Origin: UBA6163 sp041753075
GTDB lineage: Bacteria > Planctomycetota > Planctomycetia > Pirellulales > Pirellulaceae
NCBI GenBank assembly: GCA_041753075.1
Contig: JBGSVE010000086.1
Span: forward strand, 4,362-68,361
Length of the DNA stretch: 64,000 nucleotides
Reading direction: 5' to 3'
Below, one piece after another: positions 1-9,853 of the stretch. The translations under genes were made by a program, and so were the position numbers. The notes under the pieces are model-generated. The model was not told the DNA's origin, did no database searches, and saw only the letters and a list, made by a program, of their open reading frames with translations. Each line of letters begins with the position of its first letter. The first letter of the stretch is position 1.

Positions 1-691
1 ATCCGCAATCGCTGCTGCAGCCGGTGTCGCAACCGATGTCACAACCGCTGTCGCATCCGCAGCCCTTCTTGCAACCAAACAGCTTGCTCAGCAGGCCGCC
101 ATGCTTCTTGCCGCAACCACAGCCGCTGTCGCAGCTTGATTCGCAACCGCAGGCTGGCTCAGCAGCACATCCGCAAGCGGATGATTCGCAAGCGGATGAT
201 TCGCAGCCACAAGCTGGTTCAGCAGCACAACCGCAAGCGGGAGCTTCGCAGCCGCAAGCAGGAGTGGTGTCGCATCCGCAGCTCTTTTTGCAACCGAACA
301 GCTTGCTCAGCAGGCCGCTGTGCTTCTTGCCGAAGCATCCGCAACCGCTGTCGCATCCGCCGCCGCATGCTGGTTCAGCAGCACAGCCGCAAGCTGGCTC
401 AGCGGCGCATCCGCCACAAGCCGACTCGCAACCGCAAGCTGGTTCAGCAGCACAGCCACAAACCGGCTCAGCGGCGCATCCGCCACAAGCCGACTCGCTA
501 CCGCAAGCTGGTTCAGCAGCGCAACCGCCGCAAGCCGACTCGCAACCGCATGCTGGCTCGGCATCACAGCAGCTAGCGGCACAGCCGCAGCCCTTCATAC
601 CGAGCATTTTGTCCAACAGATCAAATCCGAAGCTCGGGCTGTTGATTAAACAGCCGAGAACTAGGGTTGTCGATAATATTATCCGCTTCAT
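1..691 (-). CDS. Cys-rich repetitive secreted protein (C-terminus cut by window edge)
   Basis: Read on the minus strand from an ATG at 691, this frame stays open to base 1, giving 230 residues without a stop. An AAGGAG ribosome-binding site lies about 11 nt upstream. The N-terminus (MKRIILSTTLVLGCLINS) looks like a signal peptide. The rest is a low-complexity repeat of CGCES-ACGGCAAEPA-type units, with about 48 Cys in 230 residues, mostly as C-G-C pairs. A K-K-H-x-G-L-L-S-K-L-F-G-C-K-K segment occurs twice. No enzyme domain is visible. Secreted Cys-rich proteins have been associated with the planctomycete cell surface; a structural, disulfide-linked or metal-binding role is inference. The many plus-strand reading frames here are a by-product of the repeats. 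Confidence 0.8.
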   Translation of the reverse strand, partial: MKRIILSTTLVLGCLINSPSFGFDLLDKMLGMKGCGCAASCCDAEPACGCESACGGCAAEPACGSESACGGCAAEPVCGCAAEPACGCESACGGCAAEPACGCAAEPACGGGCDSGCGCFGKKHSGLLSKLFGCKKSCGCDTTPACGCEAPACGCAAEPACGCESSACESSACGCAAEPACGCESSCDSGCGCGKKHGGLLSKLFGCKKGCGCDSGCDIGCDTGCSSDCG

Positions 692-1223
692 GGAGCCACG
701 TCTCCTTGTCGCTCTAGCGTTAGTTATTCGCGATGAAGATGAATCAAAATTGCGGTTAACGCGATTGGCAAAGTCTTGGGCACGGTCGGTGTTCGAAGTC
801 ACCGCCGATCGCACCCGCTAACTTGAACAAGCACTGGGACGGGGTCAGGTGCGGGACACCATACCCGCTGACTTCGTTCTGCTTGATCGTGTTGCCAAAC
901 CGATTCCGCGTTTTCGTTCTCATTCATCGACAAGACATTGACGTCCTCTGTCAACACCTTTGGGTCGTTGTCCGGTCGCGTTAAGTACCGCAACAAGCGG
1001 TCTCTCCAGCCGACTGGACCACTACACGTATCGACCAGCAAATCGGTCGGAATGAGCAATCAGGTAAGAAATCGGGTGATTGAGAAGCGTTGCCGATCAA
1101 GAAAAATGAGCAGCTTGGGTAATTTATTGGGCGTTTGGCGACAAAGGGTATCCGCGTCATCGCCACCCACTGAAAAGGTGTCATTATCGGCACCTCAAGG
1201 ACTTCCCAATCTTCCTCGTTTGC
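692..1223. other. Gene-poor stretch of about 530 bp
   Basis: I see no convincing gene here. Frames of 70-118 codons exist on both strands but have no recognisable domain, no good ribosome-binding site, and overlap each other. The segment near 838-860 contains GGGGTCAGGTGCGGGACACC, a motif of the TGACCCC type often seen near REP-like palindromes, but no paired arm was found close by. It probably holds the promoter of the Cys-rich gene on the minus strand and the downstream region of the Fis-like gene. Confidence 0.5.
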
Positions 1224-1502
1224 TTAATCGATCGACTCGCCGGAGTCCTGGTTGGCGAGCGCCCGCAGCTTGGTTCGCAGTGTGGGACGGCTGATTCCTA
1301 GACGCATTGCTGCCCGCGTCAGATTATTGTTGGTCTGGCGCAGCACGGTCAGGATGATCGTGGCCTCGACGCGGTGCATGACTTCGTCGAAAACGTTGAC
1401 CGAACCGGCTTCGAGACAGCGATCGGTTTCCGTTTGGATCTGGGATTCGAGATCGGCGTGATGATTGGCGGACGGAAGTTCAAAAACATCAGGTTGTGGC
1501 AT
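1224..1502 (-). CDS. Small Fis-family DNA-binding protein
   Basis: A 92-residue protein, about the length of enterobacterial Fis (98). Its C-terminal half (about residues 45-85) has the Fis/NtrC-type helix-turn-helix: a run ending in LTRAAMRLGISRPTLRTKLRAL, with the usual N-x-x-x-AA-x-x-LGI-x-R-x-T-L pattern. The N-terminal part is acidic and not recognised. I chose the ATG at 1502 because GGAG sits 6 nt upstream; the frame stays open to 1679 but that part would run into the divergent transporter promoter. It could be a free-standing Fis-like regulator or the detached DNA-binding domain of an NtrC-type activator, since no AAA+ domain precedes it. It is divergent from the MFS gene and could control it, which is inference. 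Confidence 0.7.
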   Translation of the reverse strand: MPQPDVFELPSANHHADLESQIQTETDRCLEAGSVNVFDEVMHRVEATIILTVLRQTNNNLTRAAMRLGISRPTLRTKLRALANQDSGESID

Positions 1503-1731
1503 CTCGATCTCCGGTGGGTAGCTTGCGGGCAACCCAATTGTGATTCGCCGGTAGGCGAAAGAATAGAGTCTGCGGAAACCGGACCATTGGGTGGTGTAAC
1601 GCCCCGTTGTCGCCGTGAAACTGGTTTTCCAGTGGCGAGAAAATCGCGAACTCGGAACAATCAGCCAAGCTCCTGTCATTTATTCAATCGATACCCGCTA
1701 CCAGACTCCCCAAAACCGCCCGCGTTCCATT

Positions 1732-3243
1732 ATGCCCGCCGCAACCCGCGAACCACGCCATTTGCGTCCCAGTTCGATTCCCGTCGCCGCAGCCGTGCCG
1801 GATGTTTCGTATTTGGCCGCCACCGGCTCGCCAGCCAAAACCGCCCGGTCAGCCCGCAGCGACCGAGCCGACCAAACTCGCGCGAACTTGCGCGCCAGCA
1901 CTGCCGACGGTGCGACGTTTGGTCTGATGGTCGGTGCCGGCGAAACCTATTTCGCCGCGTTCGCGCTGGCCGTTGGCATGGGCGAAGTCTCGGCAGGCTT
2001 GGTTTCGAGCGTTCCGCTGTTGGCCGGTGGAATCTTGCAATTGATTTCGCTGCACGCCGTCCGCTGGGTCGGTTCGGAAAAGCGATGGGTGTTGTTTTGC
2101 GCCGGCCTGCAATCGTTGGCGTTCATTCCGCTTGTTTACGCGGCGATGTCAGGGACGGTCACGCTTGGCACACTATTATTGATTGCTTCGTTGTACTGGG
2201 CCGGTGGGTTGGCCAGCGGTCCGGCGTGGAACACTTGGATTGAAGCCATTGTGCCGGGCAAGGTGCGCCCGCGCTACTTTGCTTCGCGGACCCGCATCTC
2301 GCAATTGATGACGTTGACGGGATTGGTCGCAGCGGGGTTCCTTTTGCAATGGGCCCAGTCGCATGATCGCGCGCTGTGGGGATTTGCGTTTGTATTTTGC
2401 GTTGCCGGATTGGCGCGAGTGTGGTCCGTATATTGGTTGTCGCGACATTACGCCCCACAACAACCTTACGTGACGCAAGCGAAGCCGAACCGACCAAAGG
2501 TTTCAATCGCCAACACCGAGACGCGGTCCGCTGCGGAACAACGAGCACCAATGTCGGGCATTCGGTTGCTCGCCTATTTGGTCATGGTCCAAGGTATGGT
2601 GCAGATCTCTGGGCCGTTCTTCGCTCCTTACATGCTCGAAGAGTTGAATTATTCATACGGCCGGTTTGTGATTTTATTGGCGATCGGTTTTTTGGCCAAA
2701 GTGATTGCGTTGTCGTGGTGGGCAAGCGTGTCACATCGCGGTGGTGCGAAGCGATTGTTGTGGATCGGTGGGATTGGCATCATTCCGCTGTCGTCGTTGT
2801 GGATTGTGTCACAGAATTTTTACTGGTTGGCGGCGGTGCAGATCCTCAGCGGCATGTTATGGGCAGCTTATGAGTTGGGATTCTTTTTGATGTTCTTTGA
2901 GGCGCTGCCGATCCAGCGCCGGACGCGGATGCTGACCTACTACAATCTTGCCAACACGTCGGCCTGGTGTACCGGAGCGCTCATCGGTGGTTGGTTGCTG
3001 TATTCCTATGGAGCGGGCGAGCGTGGGTATTACATGCTGTTTGGGATCTCGTCGTTGGGTCGGCTCGCGGCACTTGGCCTATTAGTTGGAACCAGCCAGC
3101 GGGCCGTCCCGATTTTGCGAGTTGGCATTCGCGTGCTGGGGATTCGCCCGGCCGCAGGCATGGTTGATTCGCCAATCCTGCCGACGCTCGGCGACGAGCA
3201 CCGCAAGTCCACCGCTGTCGAATCGCTTCAACCGGCGGCGTAA
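1732..3243 (+). CDS. Major facilitator superfamily transporter
   Basis: About 503 residues with roughly twelve hydrophobic segments, starting near residue 60 after a long polar, Arg/Ala-rich N-terminal tail. The segment FGLMVGAGETYFAAFALAVG and the following G-rich helices resemble planctomycete MFS proteins annotated only as MFS transporters. A central cytoplasmic loop (about residues 245-275) separates two six-helix halves. The substrate cannot be told. The frame is open from 1615, but the ATG at 1732 avoids a non-hydrophobic extension that overlaps the upstream regulatory region. It converges on the giant protease gene with about 20 bp between the stops. Confidence 0.75.
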   Translation: MPAATREPRHLRPSSIPVAAAVPDVSYLAATGSPAKTARSARSDRADQTRANLRASTADGATFGLMVGAGETYFAAFALAVGMGEVSAGLVSSVPLLAGGILQLISLHAVRWVGSEKRWVLFCAGLQSLAFIPLVYAAMSGTVTLGTLLLIASLYWAGGLASGPAWNTWIEAIVPGKVRPRYFASRTRISQLMTLTGLVAAGFLLQWAQSHDRALWGFAFVFCVAGLARVWSVYWLSRHYAPQQPYVTQAKPNRPKVSIANTETRSAAEQRAPMSGIRLLAYLVMVQGMVQISGPFFAPYMLEELNYSYGRFVILLAIGFLAKVIALSWWASVSHRGGAKRLLWIGGIGIIPLSSLWIVSQNFYWLAAVQILSGMLWAAYELGFFLMFFEALPIQRRTRMLTYYNLANTSAWCTGALIGGWLLYSYGAGERGYYMLFGISSLGRLAALGLLVGTSQRAVPILRVGIRVLGIRPAAGMVDSPILPTLGDEHRKSTAVESLQPAA

Positions 3244-3263
3244 ATTTGACGACGACGACCTGC

Positions 3264-6200
3264 TTATCTTGAAGTCAACAAGTCCAAGTCCAACACCAGA
3301 CTCAAACTCTCGTCCGCTTCTTCGTCTTCGTATCCGCCGAAGTAGAGATCGACGGCGGGTTGTGTCGTCGTCGCGGGCAGATCAAAGTTGAGTTGCGGCG
3401 GCTCGGCCGGGGGCAGCGATTGATTGAACTGTGAGCCAAACAGCGGCAAGTCACCGCCGTTGACGCTGCTGCTGCTATCCCAGTCGGCGCGCGGATTGTA
3501 CGTCGCTGAGGCACCGGCGCTTGTATTGAACGAAGTCGCGAATATCGGCAGGTCGCCACCGTTGACGCTGCCGCTGCTATCGGCGTCGCCCACCAAAATA
3601 TTAAAACGCAAGTCAAACGCTGCGGCGGCACCGACGTTCAATTCATTGCCGTCGCGATCGGTTAACGAATCATTGACACCCAATCGCAATTTGTCATTTG
3701 TGATGCCGGCGGAAATCGAAATCACGCCGCGCCGATTCACGGAGTCGTAAGCGGTGCGAATCGAATTGCTGAAGCTCGCGACATTTGATCCCAACAATGC
3801 AAGCGCGACAGTGTCAAAGTTGAGGATCGGTTCGTCGAATTGGACGTAGATCAAATCAATGCCGCTATTGGGCAATATCACGCCAGCCGCAAGCTCATAA
3901 CCAAGTCCGTTGCCCGTTCCGATCGTGCCGCCGTCAACGGCATCGACCAGCGCCGGCGACCATGCGGAGCCGGCCGCGAATACGCCCGTGATCGTCGGCG
4001 CTACTACGTCGAGCAAACGGTTGCCGAAGTCGATGCCGACCACGTTTGCGCCACTGGCCAGAGTCAACCGATGGGCACCGTCGATCGACGCCGAACCATC
4101 GTCGACCAAGACGCGAACATCATCGATGTACCAACCCTCGAAGTTGTTCGCCAAGGCGTTCAGCGTGTCGAAGTCGAAGCGGATCACGATGTTATTACCG
4201 ACGAAGCGAGAGAGATCGATCGATGCCGATTGCCAATCATTGCTGCCGCTGGTCAACCCATCGCCGCGCGAGGCGACCTGGACGAATGGACCTCCGCCAC
4301 TTGAAATCGAGACTGTCGCGTTATCGAAAACGCCTTGGTTTTGAACGTTCAAGACATATTGAAACTCGAGCGTTGCCGAAGCGACTACTGGCAATGAAAT
4401 CGTCGGCGATTGGACGCGGCCGGCGGTGTGACCGACGTTGTATGTCCCGCCACCGCTGATCGTTTCGCCGGTGCCGAAATACAAACTGTGCTGGGCCGAG
4501 TGACCAGCTTGGATTCCACGACCGTTCGATGGATGCCACAACCCAGCGGCCGCCCCGCCGGTGTTATCGATCGTGAATCCGTCGGTCGACGCGAGGCCTG
4601 CGGGGTTGGTAAAATCGGCGTTAAAGATTTCGACGACATCGCCCAGTGCAGGCGCGTCGCTGAGTTGATCCGAGAAAGTCGGTTGGTCTGAATAACTCGG
4701 TTGATAAAAGTTCGTTGTTTCACCATAAATCGCGGTGTCATTCGTTGTTGGCGACGGCGCATACTGGCTTGTTGAACCGGTATCCGGCAAACCGGCGATG
4801 GCGTTTAGTTCTGCGGCGGTCAAGACACGATCGTAAATGCGAATCTCGTGGACCGACCCCAATGCGGCTGCAGAATCGCCGATGCTGCGAGCGCCAAAAC
4901 GCAAGACGCTGGCATCGATATCGGGCAAGGTTCCCGTTAGTGGAAGTGTCTGCAGCGAGCCGCTGAAATAATTACCAAGTGTTGCACCGTCAAATGTCAT
5001 CGCGACTTGATGACGCAGGCCGTCGAAGGTTCCGTTGTTGATTGATTGCAGTATTCCTTCACCATTAACGAAGAAGTTTTGCAGACTCGTGCCCACCATG
5101 TAGGAAACAAAATCAATGTCTGCCAAGGCACCAGACGGCGTCATTTGGGAGAACAAATGCCCATTGGCCGTTAACGGGTTGTAAGTCGCATCGACGTAGA
5201 TCGTGAACGGTGAATTGCCAAACGTGGCCGGCAACTCCAAATAGTCGCTGGCCGCATCAAAGACGGCATTGCCGCCGGAGATCCCGACGTTGCTGGCCGT
5301 CAGGTTCGGCAGCGCGCTGGTGCCGACGATTTCGTTGGCAGTTGTGCCGTTTTCAAAATCGTAGAGCCCAATCAAACCATTACTGGGCAACCTGCCTAAA
5401 TCGACCGGGAACGTTTGGACGAACCCAGTCGGGACGATTTCGCGAATGAATTGTGTCCCGGGGGTCAATCCGGCGAGCGTGTATTGTCCCGTTTCGTCGA
5501 TGCCGGTGGTCTGTGGATTGTCGCTGGATGTGATGACGCTTGGTTCGCCGTTGTCGAGTTCGCGGTTGTCGTTCAGATCGGCATAGATCGTGACGTTTGC
5601 CAAACCGAGTTCGCCGAAATTGCGAATGCCGTCACCGTTGAGGTCGTTCCATTTTGTGCCGCTAATCGAACCTGGTGCTGCGACGGCATTTCCGAAACTG
5701 ACGCCTGAGACGGTTTCGCCAGCCGTTACCGAAACATTCCAAACGCCGTTGCCGGCGGTGCGATTGCCCGTAAACCCAATCACACCAAACACCCAATTTC
5801 GTAGGATGCCGATTGATTCGGGGATCACGGTTCCCGTTTTCCAATCGGTTTTTCCATTACTGGCCGTGGCGCCAGACGCACCGCCGGTCCAGTAACCGAC
5901 GGAGCCACGCTGGACATTTGCGACTGGTCCAATGTCGCCGGTGTAGATGATTGCGTCGAATGCCGAGCCGTTTTGTGATGCCAATGCGATCGTGCCTTGA
6001 CTGGTGTCGGCGGTTGCTCCGTCCCAATCGTTGTAATTCGGGGCGATCGTCGCGCCGCGAAAGTCGCCGGCGGGACCATTCAAAATGAAGTGCTCGATGT
6101 TCTCGGTCGTCAACGAAGTGCTGCCAATGTCTACCCGCGTTGTCGATCGAACCAATTGAGCCAGCGCCGGATCGTCGGGGCTGGCAAGCGTGTCATAGCC

Positions 6201-8954
6201 GGTGACAAGCAGGTCACCACCGGACTGCAAATAGTTTTCCAGCGTCGTGATCGCGGCTGGCGGATGAAGCGATCCGAAACCCGCGCCGCTTGCGCCCCAG
6301 ACTACAAAATCGAATTGGCTGAGATAGTTCAAGTCGCTAAGTCGCGGCGAACCGGCGGCGAACTCGCCGGTCACTTCGGTCACATTGTGTCCGTCGGCGA
6401 TGAGCGCCGGTGCAACGCCGGTCAATTCGTTGGTATCGGAGATCAACAAGACGTTCGCACCGTTGCGAACAGTCAGGCTGACGTCGTCGACGTGGACGTT
6501 GAAAAAGTTCAAGTTGTCTTCTTGGTCGAACACCAACTGGATCGTTTGGCCGGCCAACGGTGCGAGCGCCGCCGAGATGTCGAACGAGCGCACGTTGGGA
6601 CCGGAAATGAGTGCATCACCGGGGTTGGTCGAAAAGACCTGCGTGATCGTGGTGCCAAACGCATCAGCGATTCGCACGCGAAACTCTTGATTGGGATCGG
6701 AGAACGTGGTGGCGAAATTTTCGATTCGGTCGACCCATGACAACGTCGCGTTCTGAACCTCACTGGGCACCGTGAACGTTTGCGACAACCGCCGCACGCC
6801 TGGACCGGTCTGGTTGGAAACTGCGTCGGTCGAGCCGACCAGCGCCGGTGTTGGTATTCCCGGGCCATTGGGGTCGAAGCTACCGTTGTTCGCGGTCCAA
6901 GTCCCCGCTGTGGTGCTCAGTGCGACTGACCAATTAGCCAAACCGTTCGTCTCGAAGCCGCCGTTGAGGATCAACTGTGTCGTGCCGGCTTGGCCCGAAA
7001 CCAAGGGTACGACGGGCGAGGTTTGCACAAATCCGGCTGGCACAATTTCGCGAATCGCGTACGTTCCCGGAATGACGCCGACGAATTCGTAGCGGCCCGT
7101 TTCATCAATGGTCGTCAAGGGATTGTCCGCGACCGTGAGCGTCGATAATTCGCCGTTGTCGAACACACCGTTTGTGTTGGCATCGATATAAATCGTCACG
7201 CCGGGCAAACCTGGTTCGCCGGGATCCTGTGCTGAGTTGTTGTTCAAATCATTCCATTTGGTGCCCCGAATCGTACCGACCGCCGGGCTGCCAACCGGAC
7301 GAATCGCTAGGCCGCCGAGCGACAGTGTGCCGCTGACCGTGACCAGCGCCGAAACGCTGATCGCGATCGTCCCGTTGCTCGCCGCCGTGACGGTTTGGGC
7401 GAACGTGTTCAAGCCGAGGTTGTTGGTTCCCGACGCTTGATTGACATGCAGATTGCCGTTTTGCATGACCTGTTGAAAACTGATTGGTTGTCCGTCGCCG
7501 ACAATCGTCACTTGGTTCGCGCCGACGTTTGATTGAAGCCCAAAGACAAAAATCTCGTAGGTTGCCAGCGGCGTCAGATCGGTCCACTGAAACGTTGGCG
7601 ACGAATTGGAACTCGCCAAAAAACCGTCCAATCCGTTCAAGGCTTGAGTGTGAATCGGGATCGATCCGGCGTTCACCGCGCCGCCTGAGGCGACAAGTGG
7701 CGAGCCGGTGTTCGACGTGATGACCAAATCAAACGGCGTCGACGCGCCGGATTCATCGGGCACGTTGGTCAACGTCGCGGTTGAAACTCCACCGCTGAAC
7801 CTGGTCCAGTTAACCGGTGAATTGCCCGACGTAACGTCGAAGTCAATTCCCACCAACGACGAGGCCACACCGCCGGTGGCGTGCAATCCGACGGCGTTGA
7901 CTAATTGTTGGATATGCTGGCGCGCGACGCTACCGTTTTCTCCATCGACGCCCGAGAGTGAAAATTCACGGTCCAAAATCCGATCGCCGTTGGGCAAGTC
8001 GATCGCGCCGGTGCCCATCAGGGGCGGACGGCCCGCCGTCGGTTGGACCGAACCGGACTTGTTGATGTGTGACAACGACAAATTATGGCCGATTTCGTGT
8101 GACAGTGTGCCGCCGATGCCAAACGTCGAGAACGCGATGTTGCCTGACGTCAACGCATTGGACGGCGTTAGCCCGCCCAGTGTGACGATCGCGTCGGTGA
8201 ACACCGAACCGACAACGTCGCCGACTTGGATACCGGAGTTTGGTCCCGCGCCGCCGCTGTTCCGCACAACGCTGCCGCCGGCCACACCGAGCGTTCCTCC
8301 GCTGTGTGGTCCCGCGATGCCGGTGCCGATCTGAATGTAGTAGTATTCGCTGAGGCCGACCGGTGGCGTGCCGATGTCACCGATGATGAAATCAATCTCT
8401 AAATCTTGGCCCGGCGGACCGGCGACGGTGCCCACCAGTTCGCTGAAATAGTCTTGCTCGACTTCCGCCAAAATCGATGCGGTCAAGGCGTTCAAATTGC
8501 CCGCCGAGAAACCATACGAAGCGAAATCGAACGAGGTGACTTCGTTGTTGAAAATATCAAACGTGGAACCTTGCGAAACGTCTTTGAAGTCGAGCACGAA
8601 CGTCAACACATTCGCTGCGTGCGGAGGCCCGTCGAACATTTGCACCGGACCGAGCGTCTTGGATGAGAACGCTGAGTCAAACGGAATCGCTTCGAGCGCT
8701 TCGACCTGTTCTGCGGTAAAAACACCGGCGGGTACATCGACGCCTGCCGGACCATGCTGGTCCACGTTCACTGAATTCGCCAGCACCTGAGTCGCTTGGC
8801 AAAATCCTTTCGCCTGATCAAACATGAAATCGGCCGCCAACATTTGGCGATCTTCCAACCGCTGGATCAATAGCCGTCGGGCGATGGCGACCGCTCGCCC
8901 ACGATGCGATCGAGTTCGAGAATGCCCATCGTTTTTGTTGTTAATGAAAGACAC
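3264..8954 (-). CDS. Giant secreted metzincin-like protein with SdrD-B, ThuA-like, LamG and dockerin domains
   Basis: About 1896 residues from a GTG at 8954 preceded by a G-rich run; a TTG at 8969 would add five residues. The N-terminus has the RRLLIQRLEDRQMLAAD segment, the planctomycete LEPR-x-LL/LEDRxML export-type motif. Near residue 286 lies HEIGHNLSLSH, a HExxHxxxxxH zinc-protease signature, followed by a Met-turn candidate (PLMGTG), as in metzincins. Next come two SdrD B-like domains (GTKWNDLN...DENGxYxxxxxxPGxYxIREIVPxGF), each with Asp-rich calcium-type loops. A ThuA/glutamine-amidotransferase-like segment (NVLLISDTNEL) lies between them, and a LamG-like domain (EIRIYDRVLTAAEL) follows. 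Near the C-terminus are two D-x-D-SSGSVNGGDLP repeats, typical of type I dockerin. The protein is probably exported and acts outside the cell; substrate unknown. Confidence 0.85.
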   Translation of the reverse strand: MSFINNKNDGHSRTRSHRGRAVAIARRLLIQRLEDRQMLAADFMFDQAKGFCQATQVLANSVNVDQHGPAGVDVPAGVFTAEQVEALEAIPFDSAFSSKTLGPVQMFDGPPHAANVLTFVLDFKDVSQGSTFDIFNNEVTSFDFASYGFSAGNLNALTASILAEVEQDYFSELVGTVAGPPGQDLEIDFIIGDIGTPPVGLSEYYYIQIGTGIAGPHSGGTLGVAGGSVVRNSGGAGPNSGIQVGDVVGSVFTDAIVTLGGLTPSNALTSGNIAFSTFGIGGTLSHEIGHNLSLSHINKSGSVQPTAGRPPLMGTGAIDLPNGDRILDREFSLSGVDGENGSVARQHIQQLVNAVGLHATGGVASSLVGIDFDVTSGNSPVNWTRFSGGVSTATLTNVPDESGASTPFDLVITSNTGSPLVASGGAVNAGSIPIHTQALNGLDGFLASSNSSPTFQWTDLTPLATYEIFVFGLQSNVGANQVTIVGDGQPISFQQVMQNGNLHVNQASGTNNLGLNTFAQTVTAASNGTIAISVSALVTVSGTLSLGGLAIRPVGSPAVGTIRGTKWNDLNNNSAQDPGEPGLPGVTIYIDANTNGVFDNGELSTLTVADNPLTTIDETGRYEFVGVIPGTYAIREIVPAGFVQTSPVVPLVSGQAGTTQLILNGGFETNGLANWSVALSTTAGTWTANNGSFDPNGPGIPTPALVGSTDAVSNQTGPGVRRLSQTFTVPSEVQNATLSWVDRIENFATTFSDPNQEFRVRIADAFGTTITQVFSTNPGDALISGPNVRSFDISAALAPLAGQTIQLVFDQEDNLNFFNVHVDDVSLTVRNGANVLLISDTNELTGVAPALIADGHNVTEVTGEFAAGSPRLSDLNYLSQFDFVVWGASGAGFGSLHPPAAITTLENYLQSGGDLLVTGYDTLASPDDPALAQLVRSTTRVDIGSTSLTTENIEHFILNGPAGDFRGATIAPNYNDWDGATADTSQGTIALASQNGSAFDAIIYTGDIGPVANVQRGSVGYWTGGASGATASNGKTDWKTGTVIPESIGILRNWVFGVIGFTGNRTAGNGVWNVSVTAGETVSGVSFGNAVAAPGSISGTKWNDLNGDGIRNFGELGLANVTIYADLNDNRELDNGEPSVITSSDNPQTTGIDETGQYTLAGLTPGTQFIREIVPTGFVQTFPVDLGRLPSNGLIGLYDFENGTTANEIVGTSALPNLTASNVGISGGNAVFDAASDYLELPATFGNSPFTIYVDATYNPLTANGHLFSQMTPSGALADIDFVSYMVGTSLQNFFVNGEGILQSINNGTFDGLRHQVAMTFDGATLGNYFSGSLQTLPLTGTLPDIDASVLRFGARSIGDSAAALGSVHEIRIYDRVLTAAELNAIAGLPDTGSTSQYAPSPTTNDTAIYGETTNFYQPSYSDQPTFSDQLSDAPALGDVVEIFNADFTNPAGLASTDGFTIDNTGGAAAGLWHPSNGRGIQAGHSAQHSLYFGTGETISGGGTYNVGHTAGRVQSPTISLPVVASATLEFQYVLNVQNQGVFDNATVSISSGGGPFVQVASRGDGLTSGSNDWQSASIDLSRFVGNNIVIRFDFDTLNALANNFEGWYIDDVRVLVDDGSASIDGAHRLTLASGANVVGIDFGNRLLDVVAPTITGVFAAGSAWSPALVDAVDGGTIGTGNGLGYELAAGVILPNSGIDLIYVQFDEPILNFDTVALALLGSNVASFSNSIRTAYDSVNRRGVISISAGITNDKLRLGVNDSLTDRDGNELNVGAAAAFDLRFNILVGDADSSGSVNGGDLPIFATSFNTSAGASATYNPRADWDSSSSVNGGDLPLFGSQFNQSLPPAEPPQLNFDLPATTTQPAVDLYFGGYEDEEADESLSLVLDLDLLTSR

Positions 8955-9121
8955 AGTTCCGCCCCCCAATGAATTGCAAATCGGATTGTAACGAAGCCGT
9001 TTTTCGACAAGACTCTGCGTTCAAACAGAGAATCGGCAACACACGCCTTCCCGCCACCGGCTAGTATATCCAACCTCCGAATGGGATGTTGAATTAAAAC
9101 CGGTCGATCGATTTGACGCCC

Positions 9122-9853
9122 ATGACACTTTCGCTACATCATCGCACGTTTGGAACGCTGAACACCGTGGTGGCACAGTCCGGCTCCGGCGCGGCGGTGC
9201 CGGTGATTTTATGCCATGGTTACGGCGCACCGGGCGATGATCTTGTTTCGCTCGCCGAACCGCTGGCGGATTGGCTCGACGCGGCCGCGGATAGGTTTAG
9301 TTTTGCGTTTCCCGCAGCACCGCTGTCGCCACCTGAACTGGCTGCGTACGGTGGCCGTGCGTGGTGGGAAATCAATATGCAGAAGTTGTTGGCTGCCACT
9401 CAGACCGGACGATTCGAGGATCTGCACGACCAAGAGCCACCGGGCATGGCGACGGCGACCGGCGAATTAGCCGCAGCGATCAAGTCGATCCTGGTGGAGT
9501 TTCCTGGAGACGCACCGTATGTGTTGGGCGGCTTCTCACAAGGTGCGATGATCACGATGAACGCGGCGTTGACGACTGACTTGAGACCACCGGCCGTGCT
9601 GGTCCAATTCTCCGGCACGCTGGTCAATCGACGGGCTTGGAACGAAGCATTGGCGGGCGGTCTGCTGAGCGAGACGTTGGTGCTTCAATCGCACGGACGC
9701 TTCGACAACATCTTGCCGATTGGCAGCGCCGAGACATTGCGTGATTTGGTTCGCGAACACGGTGTTGACAATCACTTCATCGCGTTCGACGGTCCGCACA
9801 CAATTCCAATGGAAGCGCTGATGCGGCTGGCCGTGATGTTGAAGCGATTGTAG
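9122..9853 (+). CDS. Phospholipase/carboxylesterase-family serine esterase
   Basis: A 243-residue alpha/beta hydrolase of the YpfH/carboxylesterase family. The nucleophile is Ser139 in GGFSQGA, with Asp195 (HGRFDNILP) and His226 (DGPHTIP) completing the catalytic triad, and LCHGYGAPG near residue 32 forming the oxyanion loop. There is no signal peptide, so it is likely cytoplasmic. The ATG at 9122 is preferred over a TTG three codons upstream. The TAG stop lies in the first bases of a palindromic repeat (9849-9914), so the present end of the gene may have been set by that element. Confidence 0.85.
   Translation: MTLSLHHRTFGTLNTVVAQSGSGAAVPVILCHGYGAPGDDLVSLAEPLADWLDAAADRFSFAFPAAPLSPPELAAYGGRAWWEINMQKLLAATQTGRFEDLHDQEPPGMATATGELAAAIKSILVEFPGDAPYVLGGFSQGAMITMNAALTTDLRPPAVLVQFSGTLVNRRAWNEALAGGLLSETLVLQSHGRFDNILPIGSAETLRDLVREHGVDNHFIAFDGPHTIPMEALMRLAVMLKRL

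Noticed and set aside
24..821. Long plus-strand frames rich in Gln, Pro and His (and others) over the left-edge repeats
   Set aside because: They are antisense readings of the Cys-rich repeat gene on the minus strand, which has a ribosome-binding site, a signal peptide and regular Cys spacing.
799..1294. Possible small genes at 799-1059 (minus), 938-1294 (plus) and 981-1193 (minus)
   Set aside because: They overlap each other, have no ribosome-binding site or recognised domain, and their composition is uneven. I could not support any.
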